Assembly: GCA_031415655.1 (NCBI GenBank)
Contig: JANOSD010000170.1
Location: forward strand, 49,946-113,945
Reading direction: 5' to 3'
DNA from: JAKOVR01 sp031415655
Lineage (GTDB): Bacteria; Actinomycetota; Acidimicrobiia; Acidimicrobiales; Acidimicrobilacustridaceae
DNA: 64,000 nucleotides
Shown here piece by piece: positions 56,510 to 64,000 of the stretch (position 1 is the stretch's first letter; each line of letters starts with the position of its first letter). The notes under the pieces were generated by a model. It worked only from the letters and a program-made list of their open reading frames with translations, searched no databases and had not been told where the DNA came from. The position numbers and the translations under genes are program-made.

Positions 56510-57103
56510 ATGCCGTCGACGCGGAACACGCCCATCCCGAAAACGATCCTGCTGCTTCGCGGCGTCAACGTGGGCGGCATCCGGCTCACCATGGCGGACT
56601 TCAAAGCCGCCCTCGAATCATTGGGCTGCACCGAGGTGGTCACCTTTATCGCCAGCGGGAACGCCGTCGCGCACACCCCGTCGTTGCGAAAACGAATCAC
56701 CGCCAGTGCATTCGCCACACACTGGGAAACCGAGATCACCGGGGCGCTGGCTGCCCGCTGCGGAATCACGGTGGCGGTGGTGGTGCGATCCTCGGCGGAG
56801 ATGAGCAATACCCTCGCTGCCGCGCCTTGGCCCGCCGATGACCATCCACCGAAGCTGCTCCAACTCGGTTTTGTTCAGGGGACGCTCAACCCGGAAGCCG
56901 AAGCCCGGCTCGGGTCCAACGACGTGAGCCCGGACAGCTACTGGGTCACACCCCGCACCATCTATCAGCGCTATGAAACGGGGATCGCACGATCAACGCT
57001 CGGGCCACTGCTTACGGAGCGCGTGTTGGGCACACCGATCACGTCAAGGAACGTGATGACCGTGCGCAAACTCATCGAACTCGCCAACGGACAGGGTTCC
57101 TAG
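56510..57103 (+). CDS. DUF1697 family protein
   Basis: 197 residues, a DUF1697 member: the start PKTILLLRGVNVGGIRLTMA, ESLGCTEVVTFIASGNAVAH and the end TERVLGTPITSRNVMTVRKL match the family. The role is unknown. ATG 56510 was chosen because homology begins a few residues later; the frame is open well upstream, inside the LLM gene. Confidence 0.85.
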   Translation: MPSTRNTPIPKTILLLRGVNVGGIRLTMADFKAALESLGCTEVVTFIASGNAVAHTPSLRKRITASAFATHWETEITGALAARCGITVAVVVRSSAEMSNTLAAAPWPADDHPPKLLQLGFVQGTLNPEAEARLGSNDVSPDSYWVTPRTIYQRYETGIARSTLGPLLTERVLGTPITSRNVMTVRKLIELANGQGS

Positions 57104-57161
57104 GAGCGCGCCTCGGATCTGATTTCCCGGAGCTACCGGAGCGCGGCGATCATGGACGCCA

Positions 57162-58301
57162 ATGAGCGCCGCGATCCCCAACATCACCATTCCCGCCGAC
57201 CTCCTTCCCGCCGATGGCCGTTTCGGTTGCGGCCCGTCGAAGGTCCGACCCGAAGCGGTCGAGGCGCTCGCCAGGGAGGCCTCCACGTTCCTCGGCACTT
57301 CGCATCGCCAGGCCACCGTGCAGTTCATGGTGAGTCGGCTCCGCAACGGCATCGCCGAACTGTTGGCGCTACCCGATGGCTACGAGGTAGTGCTCGGCAA
57401 CGGCGGTACCACCCTCCTGTGGGATGCCCTCACGTTCGGCCTCATCGATCAGCGCAGCCTCCACTACACCTTCGGCGAATTCTCCTCGAAGTTCGCCGAA
57501 GCCGCCACCGCTGCTCCCCACATCGGCACGCCCACCGTGATCAGTGCCCCTCCGGGTAGCCGGCCGGCGCCAACCGTGGAAACCGGCGTCGATGTGTATG
57601 CCCTCACCCACAACGAAACTTCCACCGGCGTGATGACCACCATCGTCCGTCCCGACGGCGTACCCGCCAGCGAAGCCCTTGTGGCCGTCGACGCCACCTC
57701 GGCGGCGGGCGGCCTTCGTTTCGACCCCACCCAGACCGACGTCTACTACTTCGCCCCCCAGAAATGCCTCGCCTCCGATGGCGGGCTGTGGCTGGCGGCG
57801 TGCTCGCCGGTGGCGTGCGAACGCATCGAGCGCATCGCCGCCTCCGACCGGTGGATCCCGGCGGGACTCGACCTCGGCATCGCGCTCGCCAACAGCCGCA
57901 AAGACCAGACCTACAACACACCGGCGCTGGTCACCATCTACCTCGCCGTGCAGCAAATCGAGTGGTGCAACAACAATGGTGGTCTCGACTGGGCCGCCGG
58001 TCGCTCCGACCAATCCGCCGAGATCCTGTACTCGTGGGCCGAGGCATCGGCGTACGCCACCCCCTACGTGGCCGACCCCGCCGCCCGCAGCCACGTGGTC
58101 GGCACCATCGACCTCGACGATTCAGTCGATGCCACCACCGTCTCCGCGGTGCTTCGGGCCAACGGAATCGTCGATACCGATTCCTATCGAAAACTGGGCC
58201 GCAACCAGCTTCGAGTGGCGATGTTCCCGGCGATCGACCCCGCCGATGTCGAGGCCCTCACCAACTGCATCGACCACGTCGCGACCGCCCTCTCGGCCTG
58301 A
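57162..58301 (+). CDS. serC: Phosphoserine aminotransferase
   Basis: 379 residues, class V PLP aminotransferase. It turns 3-phosphohydroxypyruvate and glutamate into 3-phosphoserine. The actinobacterial-type SerC markers are ADGRFGCGPSKVRPEAVEAL (phosphate loop), TSHRQATVQFM, HNETSTGVMTTIV and VDATSAAGGLRFD, with the PLP Lys in YYFAPQKCLASDGGLWLAA. Length is normal for the actinobacterial form. serA lies at the left end of the window; serB was not seen. Confidence 0.93.
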   Translation: MSAAIPNITIPADLLPADGRFGCGPSKVRPEAVEALAREASTFLGTSHRQATVQFMVSRLRNGIAELLALPDGYEVVLGNGGTTLLWDALTFGLIDQRSLHYTFGEFSSKFAEAATAAPHIGTPTVISAPPGSRPAPTVETGVDVYALTHNETSTGVMTTIVRPDGVPASEALVAVDATSAAGGLRFDPTQTDVYYFAPQKCLASDGGLWLAACSPVACERIERIAASDRWIPAGLDLGIALANSRKDQTYNTPALVTIYLAVQQIEWCNNNGGLDWAAGRSDQSAEILYSWAEASAYATPYVADPAARSHVVGTIDLDDSVDATTVSAVLRANGIVDTDSYRKLGRNQLRVAMFPAIDPADVEALTNCIDHVATALSA

Positions 58302-58311
58302 CGCCCAATCG

Positions 58312-59976
58312 TCAGTCGCTGGCGCTGCTTACCAGCTCGTCGCTCACGACCTTCCCCGCGTCGAGCCGCAACATGCGGTGGAGGGGCACCCGCGAGAGCA
58401 TGGTTCGGTCGTGGGTCACGAGAAGCAACGCGCCGCGAAACGACGTGAGGGCCAGTTCGAGCTGTTCGAGGGCCGGAAGATCGAGATGGTTGCTGGGCTC
58501 ATCGAGCACGAGGCAATTCACGCCCACCGCCATCAGGAGCGCCAGCTCGGCACGCGTTCGCTCGCCAGGGCTCAACTCGGCCGGAGGCCGTTCGATGTCG
58601 TCGCCACCCAAACCGAACTTGGCGAGGAGTGACTGGGCCTCGCTTCGCTCCAACCCGGTTTCGTCGATGAACGCGCGACGCAGGGTGGGCGCGGCGATGA
58701 ACCGATCGCGCCGCTGACCAATCACGCCGACGCGCACTCCGGGGCCCATCCGACGCACACCGCCGGTGGGCTCCACATCTCCGAGTAACACGCTGAGCAG
58801 GGTGGACTTTCCGGCGCCGTTCGATCCGGTGATGGCCACGCGGTCGCCGGATGCCACCACGAGGTCGATCGGCCCGAGCACGAACCCACCCCGATCCACC
58901 GTGACGTCGACCAGCTCAAGGGCGCGGGCACCAGCCGGTGGCGCGCTGGCCACGTCGAGATGGAGTTGCCACGCCTCGCGAGGCGACTCCACCACCGTGA
59001 GGCGCGCCATGGCCTGCTCGGTGCGTTTGGCCTTCCCGGCGAGTTGTTCGCTCGACTGGGAGCGGAAGTGTTTGACGTGTTTGTCGTTCTCCCCCGAACG
59101 TTTGACCTTCTTCACCCCCACCGTGGACCACTCTCGTTCACGTTGGCCACGATCCGTGAGGTTCTGCCGCTTCCCTTCGTACTCCCGATAGGCCTCCTCG
59201 GCGTGGCGCCGAGCAGTCGACCGTTCCTCCTGGAAGGCCACCCACCCACCCCCGTAGTGCGTGCCCGTCCGACTGAACTCGTCGAGTTCAACCACATCGG
59301 TGACTACCCGCTCGAGAAAGGCCCGATCGTGCGACACCAAAACGACGCCGGACGACACTCGTTCCACCCAGGATTCGAGCACGGCCAGTCCGGCAAAGTC
59401 GAGGTCGTTGGTGGGTTCGTCGAGCAGAAGCACATCAAAACGGGACAGCAGCAGGGCAGCGAGATCCACTCGTGCTCCCTGGCCGCCGGATAGTTGTCTG
59501 ACGCATTGGTCAAGAAGGTCGGAAGCCAGACCGATCTCGGCAAACACCGTCTCGGCCCGAGCAACCAGGTCGGCGCCCCCAAGGGCCAGGAAACGATCGA
59601 GGGCGTCGGCGTAGCGCTGGTCGTCGGCCGGAGTGGCGTCGGGCGCGGCCAGACCACTCGCTGCTGCGTTCAGTTCTTTGTCGGCGGCGGCCACGCCCGT
59701 GCGTCGCTCCAACAGCTCCCGCACGGTCTCTGGTCCCATGGGCCGCTCCTGGTCGAGCAACCCCACGGTTGCGGTGCGGGGCCTGCACTCGATGGACCCT
59801 TCGTCGGGTTGATCGTGGCCGGCGAGGAGCCGGAGCAGAGTGCTCTTCCCCACCCCGTTCGGTCCGACGATGCCGATGCGCTGCCCCGGCGAGACGCGCA
59901 GGTCGATGCCGTGGAGAACGGTGTACGCCCCGAACGAACGACCGACGCCTCGCGCCGCAAGGGTGGCTCCGGCCAT
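58312..59976 (-). CDS. ABC-F ATPase (translation factor or ribosome protection)
   Basis: 554 residues, two ABC domains on one chain and no membrane part. The first has IVGPNGVGKSTLLRLLAG, QLSGGQGARVDLAALLLS and LLLDEPTNDLD; the second has ITGSNGAGKSTLLSVLLG, ELSPGERTRAELALLMAV and LVLDEPSNHLDL. Between them is a ~90-residue charged linker (EEAYREYEGKRQNLTDRGQR), the P-site tRNA interaction region in this family. Members act on the ribosome E-site, some giving antibiotic resistance. No leader peptide was seen to suggest drug induction. Confidence 0.88.
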   Translation of the reverse strand: MAGATLAARGVGRSFGAYTVLHGIDLRVSPGQRIGIVGPNGVGKSTLLRLLAGHDQPDEGSIECRPRTATVGLLDQERPMGPETVRELLERRTGVAAADKELNAAASGLAAPDATPADDQRYADALDRFLALGGADLVARAETVFAEIGLASDLLDQCVRQLSGGQGARVDLAALLLSRFDVLLLDEPTNDLDFAGLAVLESWVERVSSGVVLVSHDRAFLERVVTDVVELDEFSRTGTHYGGGWVAFQEERSTARRHAEEAYREYEGKRQNLTDRGQREREWSTVGVKKVKRSGENDKHVKHFRSQSSEQLAGKAKRTEQAMARLTVVESPREAWQLHLDVASAPPAGARALELVDVTVDRGGFVLGPIDLVVASGDRVAITGSNGAGKSTLLSVLLGDVEPTGGVRRMGPGVRVGVIGQRRDRFIAAPTLRRAFIDETGLERSEAQSLLAKFGLGGDDIERPPAELSPGERTRAELALLMAVGVNCLVLDEPSNHLDLPALEQLELALTSFRGALLLVTHDRTMLSRVPLHRMLRLDAGKVVSDELVSSASD

Positions 59977-59991
59977 CGTGATGGTCCGCGC

Positions 59992-61146
59992 TCAGGCGGT
60001 GAGGCGGGCCATGAGTTCGTGGCCAGGCACGGCGTCGAGGTGCGAGACCCCCGCCTCGGTGTAGGCGTGCGGTTCCGGTTCGATCCCATCGCCGACCAAC
60101 AGGTAGGGAACTGGATCCGGAGTGTGGGTCTTGAGCCGGAGGGGCGTGGCGTGATCGGGAAGCAACAACATCCGCCACGGCCCGATGGCGTCGAGCCCGG
60201 GCACGAGGTCGGCGAGAATTTCGGCGTCCCAACGTTCGAGCGACCGGACCTTCTCTTTCACATCCCCGGCGTGGCCGGCTTCGTCGGTGGCCTCAACATG
60301 AATGATGAAAAGGTCGGCCCCGGCGCCGAGCGACGCAAGAGCAGCGTCGCGTTGGGCGGCGTAGTCGGTGTCGTAGCCGGCGCTCATGCCTGCTACTTCC
60401 ACCGGCTCGATACCGGTGAGCACTCCGAGCCCGCGCACGAGATCCACGGCCGAGCACAACGCAGCATTGAGCCCATAGTGTTCGGCGAAGCTGGGCATCT
60501 GCGGTTGGAAACCTTGCCCCCACAACCAGATCTGATTGGCGTCGAGATCGAACCGGGCCAGAACCTCTTTCGACGCCTCCATGAGCCCAACCAACAACGG
60601 CGCCGCCGGCCCGCTGGGAAACACCGCCGACTTGTCGGTGAGATCGTGGGGCGGCACACACTCGGCATCGAGCCAATGCGCTGGTGCCACCATGATGTGG
60701 CGGTACTCAACCCCCGGATGGAACGACACGCCATCGCCGCCGAGCGTGGCGTCAAGCGCCCGAATCACTTCCGTGGCCAACTCGGTCGAGGGGTGCCCGC
60801 CGGCGAAGTCGACCATCGTGCCATCGGCGCCGACGGTGACCAGGTTGCAGCGGTAGGCCAACTCATCGGCGGCCAACTTGAGCCCGAGGGCCGCGGCTTC
60901 GATCGGGGCACGACCGGTGTGGAACTCCGCCGGGTCGTACCCGAAGATCGACATGTTCCCGACGTCGCTGCCGGGCGGCATCCCCAGGGGAATGACGGCG
61001 GCCCGCCCCACCTGACCGCGAGCGGCCAACGCATCGAGCACCGGCATGTGCGCCGCTTCGAGCGGGGTGCGACCACCGAGCTCATCGACCGGCTCATCGG
61101 CGCAACCGTCGGGAACACACACCACGTACTTCAAGCCAGAGGTCAT
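59992..61146 (-). CDS. Phosphoglycerate-mutase-like probable homoserine kinase (ApgM/ThrB2 type)
   Basis: 384 residues from ATG 61146. An alkaline-phosphatase superfamily enzyme of the archaeal-type phosphoglycerate mutase group (CVPDGCADEPVDELGGRTPL, PPGSDVGNMSIFGYDPAEFH, IIHVEATDEAGHAGDVKEKV, LLLPDHATPLRL), with the metal-binding Asp/His set complete. Because it lies directly beside thrC and hom, and no GHMP-type thrB is in view, it is the likely homoserine kinase of this cluster. Phosphoglycerate mutase activity is the alternative. Confidence 0.75.
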   Translation of the reverse strand: MTSGLKYVVCVPDGCADEPVDELGGRTPLEAAHMPVLDALAARGQVGRAAVIPLGMPPGSDVGNMSIFGYDPAEFHTGRAPIEAAALGLKLAADELAYRCNLVTVGADGTMVDFAGGHPSTELATEVIRALDATLGGDGVSFHPGVEYRHIMVAPAHWLDAECVPPHDLTDKSAVFPSGPAAPLLVGLMEASKEVLARFDLDANQIWLWGQGFQPQMPSFAEHYGLNAALCSAVDLVRGLGVLTGIEPVEVAGMSAGYDTDYAAQRDAALASLGAGADLFIIHVEATDEAGHAGDVKEKVRSLERWDAEILADLVPGLDAIGPWRMLLLPDHATPLRLKTHTPDPVPYLLVGDGIEPEPHAYTEAGVSHLDAVPGHELMARLTA

Positions 61147-61248
61147 GCCGACATCATGCCAGCCCCACCTCCAAGTGCCACCGTGCAACCCATCTTTCGT
61201 TCCGGGGCGACGGTCATTCGGTCGGCTGGTCGGTCGGCTGATCGGTCG

Positions 61249-62643
61249 TCAGCGGCGATGTTCATCGATGTGGTCGCGGATCACGCCAAGGTCGTTCGGC
61301 AGCACCACAAAACGTTCTTCGCGGGTGAACAAGTCGTGCAGACGTTCCGGCAACTCCGGCCGTACCCCCGTCGCCTTCTCCACCGCATCAGGGAACTTGG
61401 CCGGATGGGCGGTAGCGAGGCTCACCAGCGGAACCGACGGGTCGCGTCGACACTGCTCCGCCGCAGCCAATCCAACCGCCGTATGGGGATCGACCAGCTC
61501 CCCGGTGCGCGCATACAGGTCGCGAATTTCAGCAAGGGTCTGATCGTCGTCGATGCGGGCGCCACTCCATTGCTCCTGGAGGAGAGCGAGGTGCTCGGCA
61601 TCGAGGGCCAGTTCTCCGTCGGCCCGGAACGCCAGCATCCGCTCGCTCACCGCGGTCCCGTCGCGCCCCGTGATCTCGAACAGCAAGCGTTCGAAGTTGC
61701 TCGACACCTGAATATCCATGCTTGGGCTGAGGCTGGGTTCCACGCCTTCGGTTCGCATCGTGCCCGTGGCGAGGAACCGAGTGAGGATGTCGTTTCGGTT
61801 CGATCCCACGATGTACTGACTGATCGGCACGCCCATCCGCTGCGCGCCGTAACCGGCAAACACGTTGCCGAAGTTTCCGGTGGGCACTGAGAACGCCACC
61901 GGTTGGCCGAGGCCACCACCGAGCTGGGCCGAGGCGACCGCGTAGTACACGATCTGGGCCATCACTCTCGCCCAGTTGATCGAGTTCACCGCCGAAAGCC
62001 GCACTCGATCGCGGAACGCCTCGTCGGCAAAGAGCAGTTTCACCAGATCCTGGCAGTCGTCGAAGGTGCCCTCCACCGCGATGTTGTGCACGTTGGGCGA
62101 CAGCACGGTGGTCATCTGGCGACGCTGCACCTCGCTCACCCGCCCCCGCGGATGGAGGATGAAAATCTCGACGGTGTCGCGATCTCGGCACGCTTCGATT
62201 GCCGCCGAGCCGGTATCGCCCGACGTGGCCCCGACAATCGTGACGGTGCTCGATCGATGCGTGAGCTCGTGGTCGAACAAACGGCCAACGAGCTGAAGGG
62301 CCACATCTTTGAACGCCAGCGTAGGTCCGTGGAACAGCTCGAGAAGGTGGGTGCCGCCACCAAGCGCTCGCAACGGGGTGACGTCGGGATGATCGAAGGT
62401 GGCGTAACTCTCTGCCACGATCGTGCGGAACGTGTCGTGGTCGATCGAACCTTCGACGAACGGCCACATGATCTCCGTCGCCACCTCGGCGTACGGCAGA
62501 TCGGCGAAACGCCGGAGGGCGTCGGCGGCGAGGGTCGGCCATGTTTCAGGCACGTACAACCCCCCGTCGCGACCCAATCCGGCCAGGAGCACATCGGCGA
62601 AATCAAGGTCGGGGGCGGCCCCCCGAGTGCTCACGTAACGCAT
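61249..62643 (-). CDS. thrC: Threonine synthase
   Basis: 464 residues, PLP-dependent fold type II. It converts O-phosphohomoserine to threonine. Features: the N-terminal MRYVSTRGAAPDLDFADVLL, the PLP Lys in FHGPTLAFKDVALQLVG, the phosphate loop VGATSGDTGSAAIEA and VPTGNFGNVFAGYGAQRMGV. The length suits the longer ThrC subgroup. It begins 12 nt after the hom stop with GGAG upstream, so hom-thrC are one transcript. Confidence 0.94.
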   Translation of the reverse strand: MRYVSTRGAAPDLDFADVLLAGLGRDGGLYVPETWPTLAADALRRFADLPYAEVATEIMWPFVEGSIDHDTFRTIVAESYATFDHPDVTPLRALGGGTHLLELFHGPTLAFKDVALQLVGRLFDHELTHRSSTVTIVGATSGDTGSAAIEACRDRDTVEIFILHPRGRVSEVQRRQMTTVLSPNVHNIAVEGTFDDCQDLVKLLFADEAFRDRVRLSAVNSINWARVMAQIVYYAVASAQLGGGLGQPVAFSVPTGNFGNVFAGYGAQRMGVPISQYIVGSNRNDILTRFLATGTMRTEGVEPSLSPSMDIQVSSNFERLLFEITGRDGTAVSERMLAFRADGELALDAEHLALLQEQWSGARIDDDQTLAEIRDLYARTGELVDPHTAVGLAAAEQCRRDPSVPLVSLATAHPAKFPDAVEKATGVRPELPERLHDLFTREERFVVLPNDLGVIRDHIDEHRR

Positions 62644-62655
62644 CGGCTCAGGCTC

Positions 62656-64000
62656 CTAGAGGTGGGGGTCAAGCACGCGGATCACGCTGCCAACCCGCCG
62701 GACAACGTCGAGGGCGCCAAGATCGACGAGCGTGGCGCGCATGTTCTGCTCGCGGGCGGCATGGGTGAGGAACACCAGGTCGGCACCAGAACCGGTGCCG
62801 TTTTGTTCCATCGAGCTGATCGATACGCCGTGGGTACCAAACACGCCAGCCACGGCAGCCAGTACCCCCGGACGATCAGCCACATCGAGGCGGAGGTAGA
62901 AGGGAGTGAAGAGCTCGTCGGCGGATCGAAAGGCGGCCGTGCCGAGGGCACCGATTACGGCGTGGGCCCGACGGTGTCGGTTCACGGCGGCGTCGATCAC
63001 ATCACCAAGCACAGCCGAGGCAGTAGGACCGCCGCCGGCACCTCGCCCGTAGAACATGAGGTCGCCGACTGCGGCGCCCTCTACGAACACGGCGTTGAAA
63101 CTCTCCCGTACCGACGCCAATGGGTGGGTCGTGGGAACGAACGCCGGGTGCACCCGGACGGAGAGGTCGTGGGGGCTCGATCCGAGTACACCTGCGGCGG
63201 TGCCGTCGGCGACCGACGCAGGGCCTACCACCGCAGGGCCTACCGCCGGGAGGAGTTCAGCGATGGCGAGGAGCTTCACGGCATACCCGTGACGGGCGGC
63301 GAAGGCGATGTCGGTGGCAGCGATTCCAGTGATTCCTTCGCACGCCACGTCGGACGCCGTGACATCTACGCCAAATGCAATGCTGGCGATGATGGCGCAC
63401 TTGCTCGCCGCATCGTGGCCGTCTACGTCGGCCGTGGGATCGGCTTCGGCGTAACCGAGCGCCTGCGCCTCGGCCAACACATCGGCGTACGCCGCGCCCT
63501 CCTCGGCCATCTTGGTGAGGATGTAGTTCGTGGTGCCGTTCACAATCCCCATCACCCGTTGAATTGGTTCGCCGAGCAACGACTCCCGCAACGCCCGAAC
63601 CAGCGGGATTCCGCCGGCGACCGCAGCCTCGAAGAGCAGATCCACCCCGGCCGCGGCGGCGGCGGCAAACAACTCCGACCCCGCTCGGGCGAGGAGTTCC
63701 TTGTTTCCGGTGACCACTGGTTTGCCGGCAGCCAGCGCGGCAAGGACCAGCGATTTCGCGGGAGCGACCCCACCCATGACTTCAATCACGATGTCGACGT
63801 CAGGATTTTCGACCACGAGGGTCGGATCATCGGTGAAAAGCGACGCCGGTAGATCGACCTCGCGGTGTTTGGAGAGATCTCGTACCGCGACCTGCGTCAC
63901 CTCGAGCCGAACACCTGTGCGCTCGGTGATGACCGCCTCCTGCTCATGCAGCAATGCCACCAGCGCCGCGCCCACGGTGCCGCAGCCGAGCAGGCCAAGG
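62656..64000 (-). CDS. hom: Homoserine dehydrogenase (5' end beyond the window)
   Basis: About 447 residues visible; the start lies past the right edge. NAD(P)-dependent reduction of aspartate semialdehyde to homoserine. The edge shows the Rossmann loop (LGLLGCGTVGAALVALL); the core has VIEVMGGVAPAKSLVLAALA, GKPVVTGNKELLARAG, VAGGIPLVRALRESLLGEPI and NGTTNYILTKMAEEG, and the catalytic Asp/Lys region (EADPTADVDGHDAASKCAI). A C-terminal ACT domain (FYLRLDVADRPGVLAAVAGV) gives threonine feedback. It is the first visible gene of the minus-strand hom-thrC-kinase group. Confidence 0.95.
   Translation of the reverse strand, partial: LGLLGCGTVGAALVALLHEQEAVITERTGVRLEVTQVAVRDLSKHREVDLPASLFTDDPTLVVENPDVDIVIEVMGGVAPAKSLVLAALAAGKPVVTGNKELLARAGSELFAAAAAAGVDLLFEAAVAGGIPLVRALRESLLGEPIQRVMGIVNGTTNYILTKMAEEGAAYADVLAEAQALGYAEADPTADVDGHDAASKCAIIASIAFGVDVTASDVACEGITGIAATDIAFAARHGYAVKLLAIAELLPAVGPAVVGPASVADGTAAGVLGSSPHDLSVRVHPAFVPTTHPLASVRESFNAVFVEGAAVGDLMFYGRGAGGGPTASAVLGDVIDAAVNRHRRAHAVIGALGTAAFRSADELFTPFYLRLDVADRPGVLAAVAGVFGTHGVSISSMEQNGTGSGADLVFLTHAAREQNMRATLVDLGALDVVRRVGSVIRVLDPHL

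Overview
This 64 kb window is high-GC DNA (about 65-70 % in most genes). It looks like an actinomycete chromosome, most plausibly Acidimicrobiia (Ilumatobacter/Microthrix-like). That placement is an inference from gene content: a TreS-maltokinase fusion, a GlgX/GlgB/MalQ set, an F420-type LLM oxidoreductase, an MptB-like polyprenol mannosyltransferase and a TylF-type methyltransferase. GTG starts and 4-nt ATGA/GTGA overlaps are frequent, and many first genes have a TANNNT hexamer 6-9 nt before the start codon, as expected for leaderless mRNAs. I see no tRNA, rRNA, CRISPR array, prophage or intact insertion sequence.

Layout. 1-3211 (minus): serA (cut by the left edge), a serine-acetyltransferase-like hexapeptide protein and a PfkB/adenosine-type kinase. 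3237-11769 is the most unusual block: a PqqD-domain protein, a tail-anchored Ser/Thr kinase, a very large FHA + degenerate peptidase-like + ABC exporter + cNMP-binding-like fusion, a GAF protein and an intracellular subtilisin. It resembles a kinase-gated peptide export or processing system. 11796-14311: a type B carboxylesterase and a TylF/MycF-type methyltransferase. 14535-15939: a tandem duplication of a lipoprotein gene carrying pieces of an RTX (calcium-binding) gene tail. 15957-20339: a DEAD-box RNA helicase and a MASE1-PAS-degenerate GGDEF-EAL protein. 20518-25796: PepN, two SGNH proteins and a metallophosphoesterase. 25886-27345: TerC and a universal stress protein. 27488-29061: two tandem DUF4190-type proteins with Gly-Tyr-Gln-Pro repeats. 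29286-36343: GlgX, a GT87-like membrane protein, a two-domain MgtE/SLC41 transporter, a putative structured non-coding RNA with a strong terminator, and an MptB-like mannosyltransferase.

36426-39194 holds a lower-GC three-gene island (lipoprotein, frameshifted matrixin-like protease, ACP-GNAT fusion) flanked by a 155-bp direct repeat of the glgB 3' end. 39039-45844 is a minus-strand treS-mak / malQ / glgB operon that links trehalose, maltose and glycogen. 45969-51378: an aldo/keto reductase, two glycosyltransferases and a PhyH dioxygenase. 51431-57103: a DUF2007-like protein, an S9 peptidase, an SPFH/prohibitin protein, an LLM oxidoreductase and a DUF1697 protein. 57162-64000: serC, an ABC-F ATPase and the threonine branch (phosphoglycerate-mutase-like probable homoserine kinase, thrC, and hom cut by the right edge). 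SerA at the left and serC near the right supply two of the three phosphorylated serine steps.
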